This document shows positions 54,495 through 63,428 of a stretch of 64,000 bases of DNA, in pieces. The DNA is taken from positions 496,001-560,000 of the forward strand of contig NZ_VZQZ01000001.1 in the NCBI RefSeq assembly GCF_008802365.1, given 5' to 3'. Within the stretch, counting starts at the first letter, position 1. Each line of letters opens with the position of its first letter. Source of the DNA: Oryzomonas japonica. GTDB taxonomy: Bacteria; Desulfobacterota; Desulfuromonadia; Geobacterales; Pseudopelobacteraceae. A model generated the notes under the pieces. It had not been told where the DNA came from. It saw nothing but the letters and a program-made list of their open reading frames with translations, and searched no databases. Position numbers and translations under genes: made by a program.

Positions 54495-56114
54495 ATGAGT
54501 AACCACCTACTGAGCTTGACGACATTCCTGCCGATACTGGGTGTCTTGCTGCTGCTGTTCATCCCCAAGGACAGCAAGGGGGTGCTGCGGGGCGTCGCCC
54601 TGGCGGTGACCGTGGTGACCTTCCTGGTGTCGTTGCCGATCCTGACCGGCTTCCAGACCAATGCCGAGTTCCAGTTTTTGGAGAACGTACCCTGGATTGC
54701 CGCCGGCCCATTCGTCATGCGCTACAATGTGGGTATCGACGGCATCAGCCTGTGGCTCGTCATCCTGACCACCTTCATCATGCCGCTGGCCGTGCTCTCC
54801 ACCTGGACCGCCGTTGAGGAGAAGGTCAAAGAGTACATGATCTGTCTGCTGCTCCTGGAAACCGGCATGCTGGGCGCCTTCATCTCCCTGGACCTGTTCC
54901 TGTTCTATATCTTCTGGGAGGTCATGCTGATCCCGATGTACTTCATCATCGGTATATGGGGCGGCAAGAACAAAATTTACGCGGCCGTCAAGTTCTTCAT
55001 CTACACCATGGTCGGCTCGCTGCTCATGCTGGTGGCCCTGATCTTCCTCTACTTCAAAGGATTGGATGCCGGCTTCAGCAACTTCGGCCTGCTGCAGTTC
55101 TTCGATCTGCGGCTTGACCCGGCAACCCAGACCTGGCTGTTTTTGGCCTTCGCCCTGGCCTTTGCCATCAAGGTCCCCATGTTCCCGCTGCATACCTGGT
55201 TGCCGGATGCCCATACCGAGGCCCCCACGGCCGGTTCCGTGATCCTGGCCGCCATCCTGCTGAAGATGGGTACCTACGGCTACGTCCGCTTCGCCCTGCC
55301 GCTGTTCCCCGATGCCGCCCACCGGTTCACGCCGTTGATCGCCACCCTGGCGGTGATCGGCATCATCTACGCCGCACTGGTGGCCATGGTGCAGGAGGAC
55401 GTGAAAAAACTGGTGGCCTACTCCTCGGTGGCCCACCTGGGCTTCGTCATGCTGGGGGTCTTCGCCTTCAACACCCAGGGCATCACCGGCGGCATGCTGC
55501 AGATGCTCAACCACGGCGTCTCCACCGGCGCGCTGTTCCTTATCGTCGGCTTCATTTACGAACGCCGGCATACCCGCCTGATCACCGATTTCGGCGGCCT
55601 CTCCAAGCAGATGCCGATCTTTGCCACCATCTTCATGATCGTGACCCTCTCCTCCATCGGCCTGCCCGGCACCAACGGGTTCGTGGGAGAGTTCCTGATA
55701 CTCCTGGGTTCCTTTGAGAGCAGTTTGCGCTGGTGGGCGGTGGTCGCTTCCAGCGGCGTGATCCTCTCGGCCGTCTACATGCTCTGGATGTTCCAGCGGG
55801 TCATGTTCGGCGAGTTGGACAACCCCAAAAACCAGACGCTTTCCGACCTGAACGCCCGTGAGATCGCCATCATGCTGCCGCTGCTCGCCCTGATCTTCAT
55901 CATGGGCGTCTACCCCAACCCGTTCATCGAGAAGATGGACCCGGCCGTCCAGAAGCTGGTTGCCCAAACCAAGCCTCTCGGGATGTCGGCCCGGCAGATG
56001 CCGGCCATGCAGATGCAGGGACTGCCCGCCGGGCATCCGGCGATACCCGGTATGGCTGTACCGGCAGTTGAACAGGCTACACCGGCTGTTGCCGATCCGA
56101 ATGAAGTCAAGTAA
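54495..56114 (+). CDS. nuoM: NADH-quinone oxidoreductase subunit M
   Basis: The 539-residue antiporter-like subunit of the membrane arm. Key features are the glutamate of helix 5 (FYIFWEVMLIPMYFIIG) and the lysine-bearing KVPMFPLHTWLPDAHTEAP. The last membrane helix ends near residue 475. A C-terminal tail of about 50 residues, rich in Met, Pro and Ala (MPAMQMQGLPAGHP), is not part of the usual fold and probably faces a soluble compartment. Confidence 0.95.
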   Translation: MSNHLLSLTTFLPILGVLLLLFIPKDSKGVLRGVALAVTVVTFLVSLPILTGFQTNAEFQFLENVPWIAAGPFVMRYNVGIDGISLWLVILTTFIMPLAVLSTWTAVEEKVKEYMICLLLLETGMLGAFISLDLFLFYIFWEVMLIPMYFIIGIWGGKNKIYAAVKFFIYTMVGSLLMLVALIFLYFKGLDAGFSNFGLLQFFDLRLDPATQTWLFLAFALAFAIKVPMFPLHTWLPDAHTEAPTAGSVILAAILLKMGTYGYVRFALPLFPDAAHRFTPLIATLAVIGIIYAALVAMVQEDVKKLVAYSSVAHLGFVMLGVFAFNTQGITGGMLQMLNHGVSTGALFLIVGFIYERRHTRLITDFGGLSKQMPIFATIFMIVTLSSIGLPGTNGFVGEFLILLGSFESSLRWWAVVASSGVILSAVYMLWMFQRVMFGELDNPKNQTLSDLNAREIAIMLPLLALIFIMGVYPNPFIEKMDPAVQKLVAQTKPLGMSARQMPAMQMQGLPAGHPAIPGMAVPAVEQATPAVADPNEVK

Positions 56115-56147
56115 CAAAACGAGTCAACCGACCGGAGGATTTCTTAG

Positions 56148-57605
56148 ATGGACATGATTACTATTCCAGCCGTCAACATGACCCCAATCCTGCCGGAGAT
56201 ATTCCTCTCCGTGCTTGCCATGGCCCTGCTTTTGATCAACGTTTTCATTCCCAGCGGCCAGAAGTCCTACCTGGGGTACATCAGTTTCGTCGGCGTCGTG
56301 GCGGCAGGGGTTCTGGTGGGCGCCGGTTGGGGCGCGCCGGTTGAGAGTTTCAGCGGGTCGGTTGTCCAGGATAACTTCGCCACCTTCTTCAAAATAATTT
56401 TCCTGCTTTCGGCCGGTTTGGCGATCCTGATCTCCGACCAGTACATGGAGCGGGAAGGATGCAACCATGGAGAGCTCTACCCCCTGATTCTGTTCACCGT
56501 GGTGGGGATGATGCTCATGGCCGCAGGAACCGACCTGATGACCATCTTCCTGGGGCTGGAGGTCATGTCGGTAGCCCTGTATGTCCTGGCCGGCTTCAAC
56601 CGCGCCAACCTGAAATCCAACGAAGCCGGGCTCAAGTACTTCCTGCTGGGCTCCTTCTCCACCGGGTTTCTGCTCTACGGCATGGCCCTGACCTACGGTG
56701 CCACCGGCACGACCCGTATTGCCAAGATCGCCGCCATCGTCGGGCAGATGACGGTGCCTTCCGCCAATATCATGCTGGTGGCCGGCATGCTGCTGATGCT
56801 GACCGGTTTCGCCTTCAAGGTGGCGGCTGCGCCGTTCCACATGTGGACCCCTGATGTCTACGAGGGGGCTCCGACCCCCATGACCGCCTTCATGTCGGCC
56901 GGACCCAAGGCCGCCGGCTTCGCAGCCCTCCTGCGGATCTTCCTGGTGGCCCTGCCCACCCTGCAGGTCGAATGGAGCCAACTTTTGTGGGTGCTGGCCG
57001 TATTGACCATGACGGTCGGCAACATCACCGCCTTGCGCCAAGACAACATCAAACGCATGCTGGCCTATTCGTCCATCGCCCATGCCGGCTATGCCCTGGT
57101 CGGTTTCGCCGCCGGAAACGGCACCGGCGCCGCGGGTATCCTGTTCTACATGCTCTCCTACACCTTCATGAACATCGGTGCCTTTGCCGTGATCATCCTG
57201 ATCGGCAAAAAGGGCGAAGCCAACGGTACGGTCATGGATTTTGCCGGCCTCGGCTTCAAACAGCCCGCCCTGGCGGTGGCCATGTCCGTGTTCCTGTTCT
57301 CCCTGGCCGGCATCCCCCCCACGGCCGGTTTCATCGGGAAGTTCTACCTGTTCTCCAGCGCCGTCCAGAAAGGGTACATCTGGCTGGCCGTGATCGGCGT
57401 TCTCAACAGCGCCGCCTCGGTGTATTACTATCTGCGCGTGATGGTCTACATGTATATGAAGGAGCCGACCGAGGATTTCGAGTGGACCCGGATCACCCCT
57501 CCCATCGCCCTCTCCCTGCTCATCTCCGTGGCTGGCACGCTGATCCCCGGCATCGTGCCGTCGGTCATCCTCCAGTTCGCCGAGCAGGCGGTAAAACTGA
57601 TCTGA
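56148..57605 (+). CDS. nuoN: NADH-quinone oxidoreductase subunit N
   Basis: The 485-residue third antiporter-like subunit and last gene of the operon. The lysine-bearing segment GFAFKVAAAPFHMWTPDVYE and the helix-8 region DNIKRMLAYSSIAHAGY are conserved. Fourteen hydrophobic helices are expected. A strong terminator follows within 20 bases, closing a complete A-to-N set. Confidence 0.97.
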   Translation: MDMITIPAVNMTPILPEIFLSVLAMALLLINVFIPSGQKSYLGYISFVGVVAAGVLVGAGWGAPVESFSGSVVQDNFATFFKIIFLLSAGLAILISDQYMEREGCNHGELYPLILFTVVGMMLMAAGTDLMTIFLGLEVMSVALYVLAGFNRANLKSNEAGLKYFLLGSFSTGFLLYGMALTYGATGTTRIAKIAAIVGQMTVPSANIMLVAGMLLMLTGFAFKVAAAPFHMWTPDVYEGAPTPMTAFMSAGPKAAGFAALLRIFLVALPTLQVEWSQLLWVLAVLTMTVGNITALRQDNIKRMLAYSSIAHAGYALVGFAAGNGTGAAGILFYMLSYTFMNIGAFAVIILIGKKGEANGTVMDFAGLGFKQPALAVAMSVFLFSLAGIPPTAGFIGKFYLFSSAVQKGYIWLAVIGVLNSAASVYYYLRVMVYMYMKEPTEDFEWTRITPPIALSLLISVAGTLIPGIVPSVILQFAEQAVKLI

Positions 57606-57623
57606 TTGCCGGTCGCAGTCACG

Positions 57624-57675
57624 AACAGGAAAAGGGCGGTCCCGCATTGCGGGACCGCCCTTTTCCTGTTGTTGC
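57624..57675 (+). terminator. Strong terminator of the nuo operon
   Basis: A 22-bp perfect stem (AACAGGAAAAGGGCGGTCCC at its left side) with a three-base loop, followed by GTTG. The A-rich left flank and TTTTCC within the right arm suggest it could also work on the opposite strand. Confidence 0.85.
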
Positions 57676-57837
57676 AAAAATCTGAATTCGTGTCGCCTTC
57701 ACGGCTACTCTCGCTTGCCATGTCTCCGTCCCGGTTACGGGTCGTGTCTGCATCGCGACGGGAGGGGATACGGCCCATCCGGCATGCCGCCCGTACCGCC
57801 GCTCCTGCGTCACGGATTCAGAAAATGAAACGTGGCA

Positions 57838-58140
57838 TCAGTGGAAGGTGGGGGTCTTCTCCTGAATAAGGACGTAGGGGTTGACGATCAGCATGGAAAA
57901 CTTCTTGTGGCGATTGCTGTCCCAGGCCTGAATCTGGGACTCGGACGGCTTGCCGATCATGCCGGTGCTGATCCAGTCGGCAATGATCTCCGTATCGTCG
58001 TCGGCCACCCGCAAGGCGGCATCGGCCAGATCGATGTTGTCGTTGACGAGGATGATGCCGCCGCGCTCCAGGTGGGCGCGCAGCCAGTCCCATTCCGCCT
58101 CGTCGATGGAAAGCGCCAGTTCCTCTTTGCTCAGTACCAT
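57838..58140 (-). CDS. DUF2288-family protein
   Basis: A 100-residue soluble protein. The start at 58140 follows AAAGGG; a longer frame to 58173 lacks support. Its pattern (AEWDWLRAHLERGGIILV, DLADAALRVADDD, then a C-terminal FSMLIVNPYVLIQE) matches the small DUF2288 family, whose function is unknown. It stands alone between the nuo terminator and a glycosyltransferase gene on the same strand. Confidence 0.75.
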   Translation of the reverse strand: MVLSKEELALSIDEAEWDWLRAHLERGGIILVNDNIDLADAALRVADDDTEIIADWISTGMIGKPSESQIQAWDSNRHKKFSMLIVNPYVLIQEKTPTFH

Positions 58141-58213
58141 TGGATGCCCTTTCCCCCGCACCATTTCGTGCACGGTAAGAGATGTGTCGTGCTTCAGTGA
58201 TGATTTACTTGTA

Positions 58214-59233
58214 TCAGGCTACGCAGATAAAGTCGAGCCCTTCCCGCAGTCCCACGGGGTGAACCAGGCGCCTGAACTCCTCGCGGGCGCCGCGAACGCC
58301 GATGGCGACCAGCATCTTCTCTCCGGACAGGCACAACTGGTGCGGATGGATGACCGGCGCACCGTGTAACTGGCGTCCTATCTTGCGGGGATCAACATCG
58401 AGCCAGCGGGATACCCCGATACCCTCCGCCGCCAGCAAACGCTGCCAGGCACGCCCTTCCAGGCCTGCACCCGCCATGACGACGCTTTTCTGGCCAGCCA
58501 GAAAGCCGGGCAGAAGGTGATGGAGTTTGCAGGCGCGGAAGGCGGTCGCGGCATACTCTGCCTTGATGCGGGTCGCCCGCTCGGGGTGGTCGCGCCAGAA
58601 GAAGAGCGGCTGTTCCAGGCGTGCAAAACGGACGCCGGCAGCGGCCATGCGCAGCCAGAGATCGTAGTCCTCGGGCCAGCCGCAGTCGCGATACCCGCCC
58701 ACACCGACCAACAGGTCGTGGCGCATCATGACGCTGGGGTGTACAAAGGGGGACTCCACGAACAGGTCGCGCATGATGATCTCGTGGTCGCGGAGCCCGT
58801 TCTGCCATGCCTCATAGGCCAGCATGCCCTGCTTGAGGGCAGGGCGGGGGAAGTGGCGGAAGGCGCAGGCCACAAGCCCGATCCGCGGCTCGGCATCCAG
58901 CAGGTTTGCCTGCAACTCCAGACGGCTGGGGTGGGTAATATCGTCCCCGTCCATGCGGGCAATAAGGGGGGCGCGGCAGGCGGCCAACCCCTCGTTGAGC
59001 GCCGCGACCAGGCCGCCACCCTCGCATCGTTGTGCACGTACGCGCGGGTCACGGAGGGCGGCGGCAGCGAGGAGGGCGGGGGTTGCGTCGGTCGAGCCGT
59101 CGTCGATGACGACCAGCTCCCAATCGGGCAGGGTCTGCCGGAACAGCGAGTCGAGGGCGGCCGGCAGGTACCGGGCCTCGTTGCGCACCGGCATGAGGAT
59201 GGAAACGCGGGGTGGTCGGCTCACGGGGGTCAA
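58214..59233 (-). CDS. Family 2 glycosyltransferase with C-terminal extension
   Basis: A 339-residue protein. Residues 8-230 form a GT-A domain: VSILMPVRNEARYLPAAL, the nucleotide-sugar site VVIDDGSTD, the DXD-like MDGDD and the acceptor-side WPEDYDLWLRM. The last 90 residues resemble a nucleotide-binding fold (VVMAGAGLEGRAWQRLL). The start is taken as TTG overlapping the stop of the upstream permease gene; a GTG at 59224 is also possible. The acceptor is unknown, but a role in surface glycans is likely. Confidence 0.85.
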   Translation of the reverse strand: MTPVSRPPRVSILMPVRNEARYLPAALDSLFRQTLPDWELVVIDDGSTDATPALLAAAALRDPRVRAQRCEGGGLVAALNEGLAACRAPLIARMDGDDITHPSRLELQANLLDAEPRIGLVACAFRHFPRPALKQGMLAYEAWQNGLRDHEIIMRDLFVESPFVHPSVMMRHDLLVGVGGYRDCGWPEDYDLWLRMAAAGVRFARLEQPLFFWRDHPERATRIKAEYAATAFRACKLHHLLPGFLAGQKSVVMAGAGLEGRAWQRLLAAEGIGVSRWLDVDPRKIGRQLHGAPVIHPHQLCLSGEKMLVAIGVRGAREEFRRLVHPVGLREGLDFICVA

Positions 59234-59985
59234 CGAACGTTCTGCCAGATGAGCTTGGCCGTGATGATCAGGACCATGGTGACGAAGACCGGGCGGATGA
59301 AGCGCGTCCCCTTGCGCACCACCATGCGGGCGCCGATACGGGCTCCGACGAATTGGCCGATCCCCATGATCAAACCTTCCCGCCAGAGCACGGAACCGCC
59401 GCAGATGAACAGGACCAGCGAAGCCACATTGCTGGTGAAATTCATCACCTTGGTATAGCCTGTTGCCCGGGTCATGGTGAACCCCAGGCCGAGCATGAGC
59501 GCCATCACCCAGAACGATCCGGTGCCCGGCCCCAGAAAACCGTCGTAAAAGCCCAGGACCAGGCCGGCCGCAAAAAAGAAGGGGCCCGGTTTCACGCGGG
59601 GGCGGATCTCTTCATACCCCAGGCGGGGGGTCAGCAGGGTGTAGAGCACAATGGCGACCAGCAGCCAGGGGATGACGTGGCGCAGGAGCGCGGGATCGAG
59701 CATCTGTACCGTAATGGTGCCGAGTGCGGCTCCTATGGCGGTATAGGCGATCCCGCTCCAGCAATCGTTCAAGCGCACGGTTCCCGAACGGACAAAGGTC
59801 AGCATGGCGCTGCCCGAGCCAAAGCTCGCCTGGAGCTTGTTGGTGCCGAGTGCGACCTGGGGCGGCAGGCCGACGCCCAGCAGCACCGGAATCGTGATCA
59901 GTCCGCCGCCGCCGGCAATGGAGTCCACCAGCCCGGCGACAAGGCCGGTGAGGAAGAGGAGGGGCAAAAGGAGTAACGCAGGCAT
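59230..59985 (-). CDS. TauE/SafE-family membrane permease
   Basis: A 251-residue inner-membrane protein with about seven to eight helices. The glycine-rich SIAGGGGLITIPVLL (residues 22-36) and its second-half partner FYDGFLGPGTGSFW are the duplicated signature of TauE/SafE permeases, often called sulfite exporters. The start at 59985 removes an implausible arginine-rich leader. The substrate is not known. It overlaps the glycosyltransferase start by four bases. Confidence 0.88.
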   Translation of the reverse strand: MPALLLLPLLFLTGLVAGLVDSIAGGGGLITIPVLLGVGLPPQVALGTNKLQASFGSGSAMLTFVRSGTVRLNDCWSGIAYTAIGAALGTITVQMLDPALLRHVIPWLLVAIVLYTLLTPRLGYEEIRPRVKPGPFFFAAGLVLGFYDGFLGPGTGSFWVMALMLGLGFTMTRATGYTKVMNFTSNVASLVLFICGGSVLWREGLIMGIGQFVGARIGARMVVRKGTRFIRPVFVTMVLIITAKLIWQNVR

Positions 59986-60177
59986 AGGGTATCGTCTCTG
60001 ATTCTCGAAGTGATGGCGGCCGGCGGGAGCCGGCTTTGCCGCTTTCGGCAGGGTGGGCAGGCTTCGCCGGGGTGCGAAGCCGCACGGAACCATTCTCGCG
60101 ATTCCGCGTCGATTGTCAAGCTATTCTGCCCGACTGAGGGAGGTTGGCGTGCTGTAACGGTTTGGTTTGTTGTTGGC

Positions 60178-60213
60178 GGAAAAAAAGATCGGCGCACCGT
60201 GGGGCGCGCCGAT
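60178..60213 (-). terminator. Terminator of the envelope lipoprotein genes
   Basis: On the minus strand ATCGGCGC pairs with GCGCCGAT, followed by CTTTTTTT. It lies 34 bases after the lipoprotein stop codon. Confidence 0.85.
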
Positions 60214-60246
60214 AAGGAATGACAAAAAAAGTATTGGAGGGCAGCG

Positions 60247-60858
60247 CTAGTTGAACTGCCGGATGATGTCGGGGACCGCTTGCTGCATTACCTCACCGAG
60301 CGCCCCTTGAAACAGTTGTTGCGGTAGCACGTCCCGGTCCTTTATGGCTACATCGGACAGCTTGGAGTGATACTCGGAACGCTTGATGACCTGCCCGTTA
60401 TTCCACAGTTCCACCTTCACCACCAGGTTACACGACGATTCGAGCTTGGCCAGGGAGACAACCTCATTCAGGGCCACGGTGACGGCGGTCAGGACGATAA
60501 CCCTGCCCTGACCGTCTTTCCGCGATTCCGTCTGGTCCACCCGGTAACCTGCTGCGGAAAGTTCCCGTTTCATGGCGTCGGCGATCACGCTTTGGGGCGA
60601 ATAATCGCTGATCACATCGCCCCGTACGGCGCCGTCGCTATCCTTTATCTGGCCCAATACCCAGCGAATTGCGGGATTGGAAGCCTGCTGCTCCTGGTGC
60701 GCGGTCTCCGCGACCAGGGTCACCTGCCCGCTGCCGCCGCGATACACCGCCAACGGGTTATACAGTACATCGACCTTGTGCGCGGTCGGCATGCAGCCGG
60801 TCAGCACGAGTGCCGTCGCCAAGCCGGACACTACAAATTTTGACAGTACCTTGTTCAT
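60247..60858 (-). CDS. Envelope lipoprotein of unknown function
   Basis: A 203-residue product with a lipobox at LVLTGC (lipidated cysteine near residue 22). Start at 60858 behind GAGGG. The mature part has the YajG-like pattern of an alpha/beta fold: SPQSVIADAMKRELSAAGYRV, ESSCNLVVKVELWNNGQVI and a C-terminal helix. It lies 45 bases downstream of a Pal-like gene and shares its terminator, so the two probably form an operon acting in outer-membrane upkeep. Confidence 0.75.
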   Translation of the reverse strand: MNKVLSKFVVSGLATALVLTGCMPTAHKVDVLYNPLAVYRGGSGQVTLVAETAHQEQQASNPAIRWVLGQIKDSDGAVRGDVISDYSPQSVIADAMKRELSAAGYRVDQTESRKDGQGRVIVLTAVTVALNEVVSLAKLESSCNLVVKVELWNNGQVIKRSEYHSKLSDVAIKDRDVLPQQLFQGALGEVMQQAVPDIIRQFN

Positions 60859-60903
60859 AAGGTCCCTCATAGCGCCCGGAGTGTGACCCCCGGGCGCCGG
60901 TTG

Positions 60904-61491
60904 TCAGGGGGTTGCTATGACAAAATCGTCACGACGGTTTTTTGCCCAGGCAGCCTCGTCATGTCCAGCCACTGCCGGACGTTCCTTGCCGTAGCTCACG
61001 ACCGAAAGCCTGTCCGCAGGCACACCCATGGTCTCCAGGTATTTCAGGGCCGAATTGGCGCGCCGCTCACCCAGGGCCAGATTGTATTCCGCAGAGCCGC
61101 GGTCATCGCAATTTCCTTCAATCTTGATCTTTGCATTGGGTTGGGCTTTCAGCATGGTAGCGGCATTTTTGCTCAGGACGTCGCGGGCCGCCTGGCTGAG
61201 GTCGGACTGGTCGAAATTGAAGTAAATCGTCTCGAAGCTGTTCTGTTGCGCCGTTGACTTCGCGGACTGGCCTGCGTTCTGCTTGGCCTGGTCAGTCGCC
61301 TTTTGCGCCGCCTGGTTCTGGGCTGCGCCGGATGCGTTCGCCTTTGCCGCTGCCGGGGCTGCCGGTTTGGCTGCCTCGGTCTTCTGAACGACAGGCTCAT
61401 CGCTCTTTACGACCTCTTTGTTTGCGCAACCAGCGATCATGAACACAGACACACAACAGGCCATCATTGTAGTTCCTACAACGGGTTTCAT
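60904..61491 (-). CDS. Pal-like OmpA-domain lipoprotein
   Basis: A 195-residue protein with a lipobox (FMIAGC, cysteine near residue 22), a long Ala/Lys/Gln-rich spacer (about 30-85) and a C-terminal OmpA/Pal domain. The peptidoglycan-binding helix LALGERRANSALKYLE and the core IEGNCDDRGSAEYN are clear. Pal tethers the outer membrane to the cell wall with Tol proteins; no tol genes are adjacent. The start follows AAAAGGAGAAG. A strong sigma-70 promoter lies upstream. Confidence 0.88.
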   Translation of the reverse strand: MKPVVGTTMMACCVSVFMIAGCANKEVVKSDEPVVQKTEAAKPAAPAAAKANASGAAQNQAAQKATDQAKQNAGQSAKSTAQQNSFETIYFNFDQSDLSQAARDVLSKNAATMLKAQPNAKIKIEGNCDDRGSAEYNLALGERRANSALKYLETMGVPADRLSVVSYGKERPAVAGHDEAAWAKNRRDDFVIATP

Positions 61492-61543
61492 TGTCTTCTC
61501 CTTTTGGAATGGTGAATGTTTCTTGTACACATTATTTTAACTG

Positions 61544-61573
61544 ATTATATTTGCATACAAACAAATAAGTCAA
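61544..61573 (-). promoter_or_regulatory. Strong sigma-70 promoter of the pal-like gene
   Basis: On the minus strand TTGACT (61573-61568), 18-base spacer, perfect TATAAT (61549-61544). The predicted leader is about 45 bases long. Confidence 0.8.
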
Positions 61574-61818
61574 TCAGATATTTAAAGAAATGTGTACCGT
61601 TTGACGGGCGGGGAGCGTCGCAGGAGCCTTTTGTCGGTTGGTGGTTGTCGGCAAAACAATCGTTTCGGAAAACGATGCAATCGATCCGGCCCGGAAGAAT
61701 CGCGGGGCACCGTGCCCCCTTCTTTCCGTGGGCTTCATCTGTTGCCATTCGATTTTGCGAATGATATAAATAGAAATGAATGAATGTTGTAAAATAATAA
61801 ATAGTTCTTATTGATTCC
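61574..61818. promoter_or_regulatory. Control region of the LysR gene
   Basis: This is the rest of the 327-base gap between the divergent pal and LysR genes. At 61796-61812, right before the LysR start, AATAA-N7-TTATT fits the T-N11-A pattern bound by LysR proteins and could serve autoregulation. The sequence from 61750 is AT-rich and no gene is seen. Confidence 0.5.
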
Positions 61819-62745
61819 ATGGCCATATCGTTTCGACAACTGGAAATATTCGAGAAGGTCGCCCAGACCGGGCATGTCACCAGGGCAGGGGAAGAGCTTC
61901 TGTTGACCCAATCGGCCATCAGTATGGCCGTGTCGCAGCTCGAGCAGTTCACCGGTGCTCCACTCTTTGAACGCTCCGGCCGGAGGTTGATCCTGAATGA
62001 CCGCGGGCGTTTGCTGCTTGCGGAGGCCAGTGGGATTCTCCAGGCGGTCCGGCGGATGGAACAACTGCTCCAGAGAAATGGCGGGGAACTTACCGGCGAG
62101 TTGCTGGTGGGGGGGAGTACAACCATCGGCAACTACCTGCTCCCGGCGCTCCTGGGCTCTTTTGCCCGGATGTACCCCAAAACCAGGGTTCAGCTGCGGG
62201 TGGGGAACACCCAACAGGTGGTGACCTGGATGGAGGAGGGACGGTTGGATATCGCCTTTATCGAAGGTCCGTGCCACAGCCGCGGGATGATCGCCACCCA
62301 TTGGCGCGACGATGAGTTGGTGGTGGTGGCCGGGCCGGAGCATGCCTGGGGCGGGGAGCGCAAGGCTACGGCGGAGATGCTGGCTTCGGCGCCCTGGGTC
62401 ATGCGGGAACGGGGCTCGGGAACCCGTGAAGTTTTTGAAACAGCAATGGATAACCTTGGGATTCACTATTCCATAGCGTTGGAACTCGGCCATACCGAGG
62501 CGATCAAGAACGGCGTTGCCTCCGGACTTGGGGTAAGCTGCCTTTCGCGCCTGGCCGTCCATCGCGAACTCGAGCATGGCTGGCTCGTTCCGATTGCGAG
62601 CCCGTTGGCGCTCACGCGCTCCCTGGCGCTCATCAGGCGCCGTGAAAGTTTCCGCACGCCGCTGCTATCCGCATTTCTCGATGTGGCGGAGGGGACGTGG
62701 GATGGTGCCGATTCCGCAGGGATCGCTACCGGCCCCCCCGGATAG
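61819..62745 (+). CDS. LysR-family transcriptional regulator
   Basis: A 308-residue regulator. The N-terminal winged helix (residues 3-60) includes AGEELLLTQSAISMAVSQLE; the C-terminal two-lobed effector domain follows from about residue 90 (GELLVGGSTTIGNYLLPALL). The overall pattern is of the CysB/CbbR-like branch, but the effector is unknown. A candidate LysR box lies just before the start codon. The pseudopilin gene begins 61 bases after its stop. Confidence 0.9.
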   Translation: MAISFRQLEIFEKVAQTGHVTRAGEELLLTQSAISMAVSQLEQFTGAPLFERSGRRLILNDRGRLLLAEASGILQAVRRMEQLLQRNGGELTGELLVGGSTTIGNYLLPALLGSFARMYPKTRVQLRVGNTQQVVTWMEEGRLDIAFIEGPCHSRGMIATHWRDDELVVVAGPEHAWGGERKATAEMLASAPWVMRERGSGTREVFETAMDNLGIHYSIALELGHTEAIKNGVASGLGVSCLSRLAVHRELEHGWLVPIASPLALTRSLALIRRRESFRTPLLSAFLDVAEGTWDGADSAGIATGPPG

Positions 62746-62806
62746 CGGAACGGGAAGCGTGGTTAACGTTTTGCAAACAAATGGCTCTTTGTGGTATTGT
62801 TTTTCC

Positions 62807-63313
62807 ATGAAAAAGATGCTCAACCAAAACGGTTTTACCTTCCTGGCCGCGCTGATGATCGTGGTCATCATGGGGATTATGCTCGGCCTTACCGGGCAGC
62901 CGTGGAAAACGATCATGAAGCGCGAGCGGGAACAGGAACTGCTCTTCCGCGGCCTCCAGATCAGGAGCGCCATTGCGGCCTGGAATGCAAAGTCTATAAG
63001 AGCTCCTACTCCGCTCAATGACTTGAAAGACCTGTTGCTGGACCCCACTTCCCTGGAGAAGAAGAAATATCTGCGGCGGCTCTACAAAGACCCCATGACC
63101 GGCAAGGAGTGGACGCTCATTAGAGACACGACCGGCGTGAAGGGGATTATCGGAGTGGCCAGCACCAGTAACGATGTCCCGCTCAAAACCTCGTTCTCGG
63201 AATACTCCGGCCTCGACACCTTTACCGACAAAAAGAAGTACAGCGAATGGCGTTTCGTGTTCGGGCCCGATCCGGGGGCGAACCTGGCAACGGTCACTCC
63301 CCAGTCTCCGTGA
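62807..63313 (+). CDS. Type II secretion/type IV pilin-like protein (pseudopilin)
   Basis: A 168-residue protein with a prepilin-like leader: short basic N-terminus, G-F cleavage site (NQNGFTFLAALMIVVIMG) and hydrophobic helix. The usual glutamate five residues after cleavage is alanine here (F-T-F-L-A), which would weaken assembly. The globular part lacks cysteines. No ribosome binding site is evident. It is isolated from pilus genes; an assembly or minor-pilin role is inferred only from the N-terminus. Confidence 0.75.
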   Translation: MKKMLNQNGFTFLAALMIVVIMGIMLGLTGQPWKTIMKREREQELLFRGLQIRSAIAAWNAKSIRAPTPLNDLKDLLLDPTSLEKKKYLRRLYKDPMTGKEWTLIRDTTGVKGIIGVASTSNDVPLKTSFSEYSGLDTFTDKKKYSEWRFVFGPDPGANLATVTPQSP

Positions 63314-63329
63314 GCGGGCGCTCGCCGGG

Positions 63330-63347
63330 GGTAATGCCGGCATTACC
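63330..63347. repeat. Perfect 18-bp palindrome
   Basis: GGTAATGCCGGCATTACC lies 17 bases after the pseudopilin stop codon. It could be an operator or part of the 3' end structure. Confidence 0.5.
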
Positions 63348-63365
63348 ATGATATGAAGATAACCG

Positions 63366-63402
63366 GAGGGGGGGCGGCGTATGCCGCACCCCCCTTGTTT
63401 AT
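63366..63402 (+). terminator. Terminator of the pseudopilin gene
   Basis: A GGGGGGCGGC arm pairs with GCCGCACCCCCC (one bulged base), followed by TTGTTTATG. Confidence 0.7.
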
Positions 63403-63428
63403 GTTTCATGCCGATACCTTGCCAGGCG

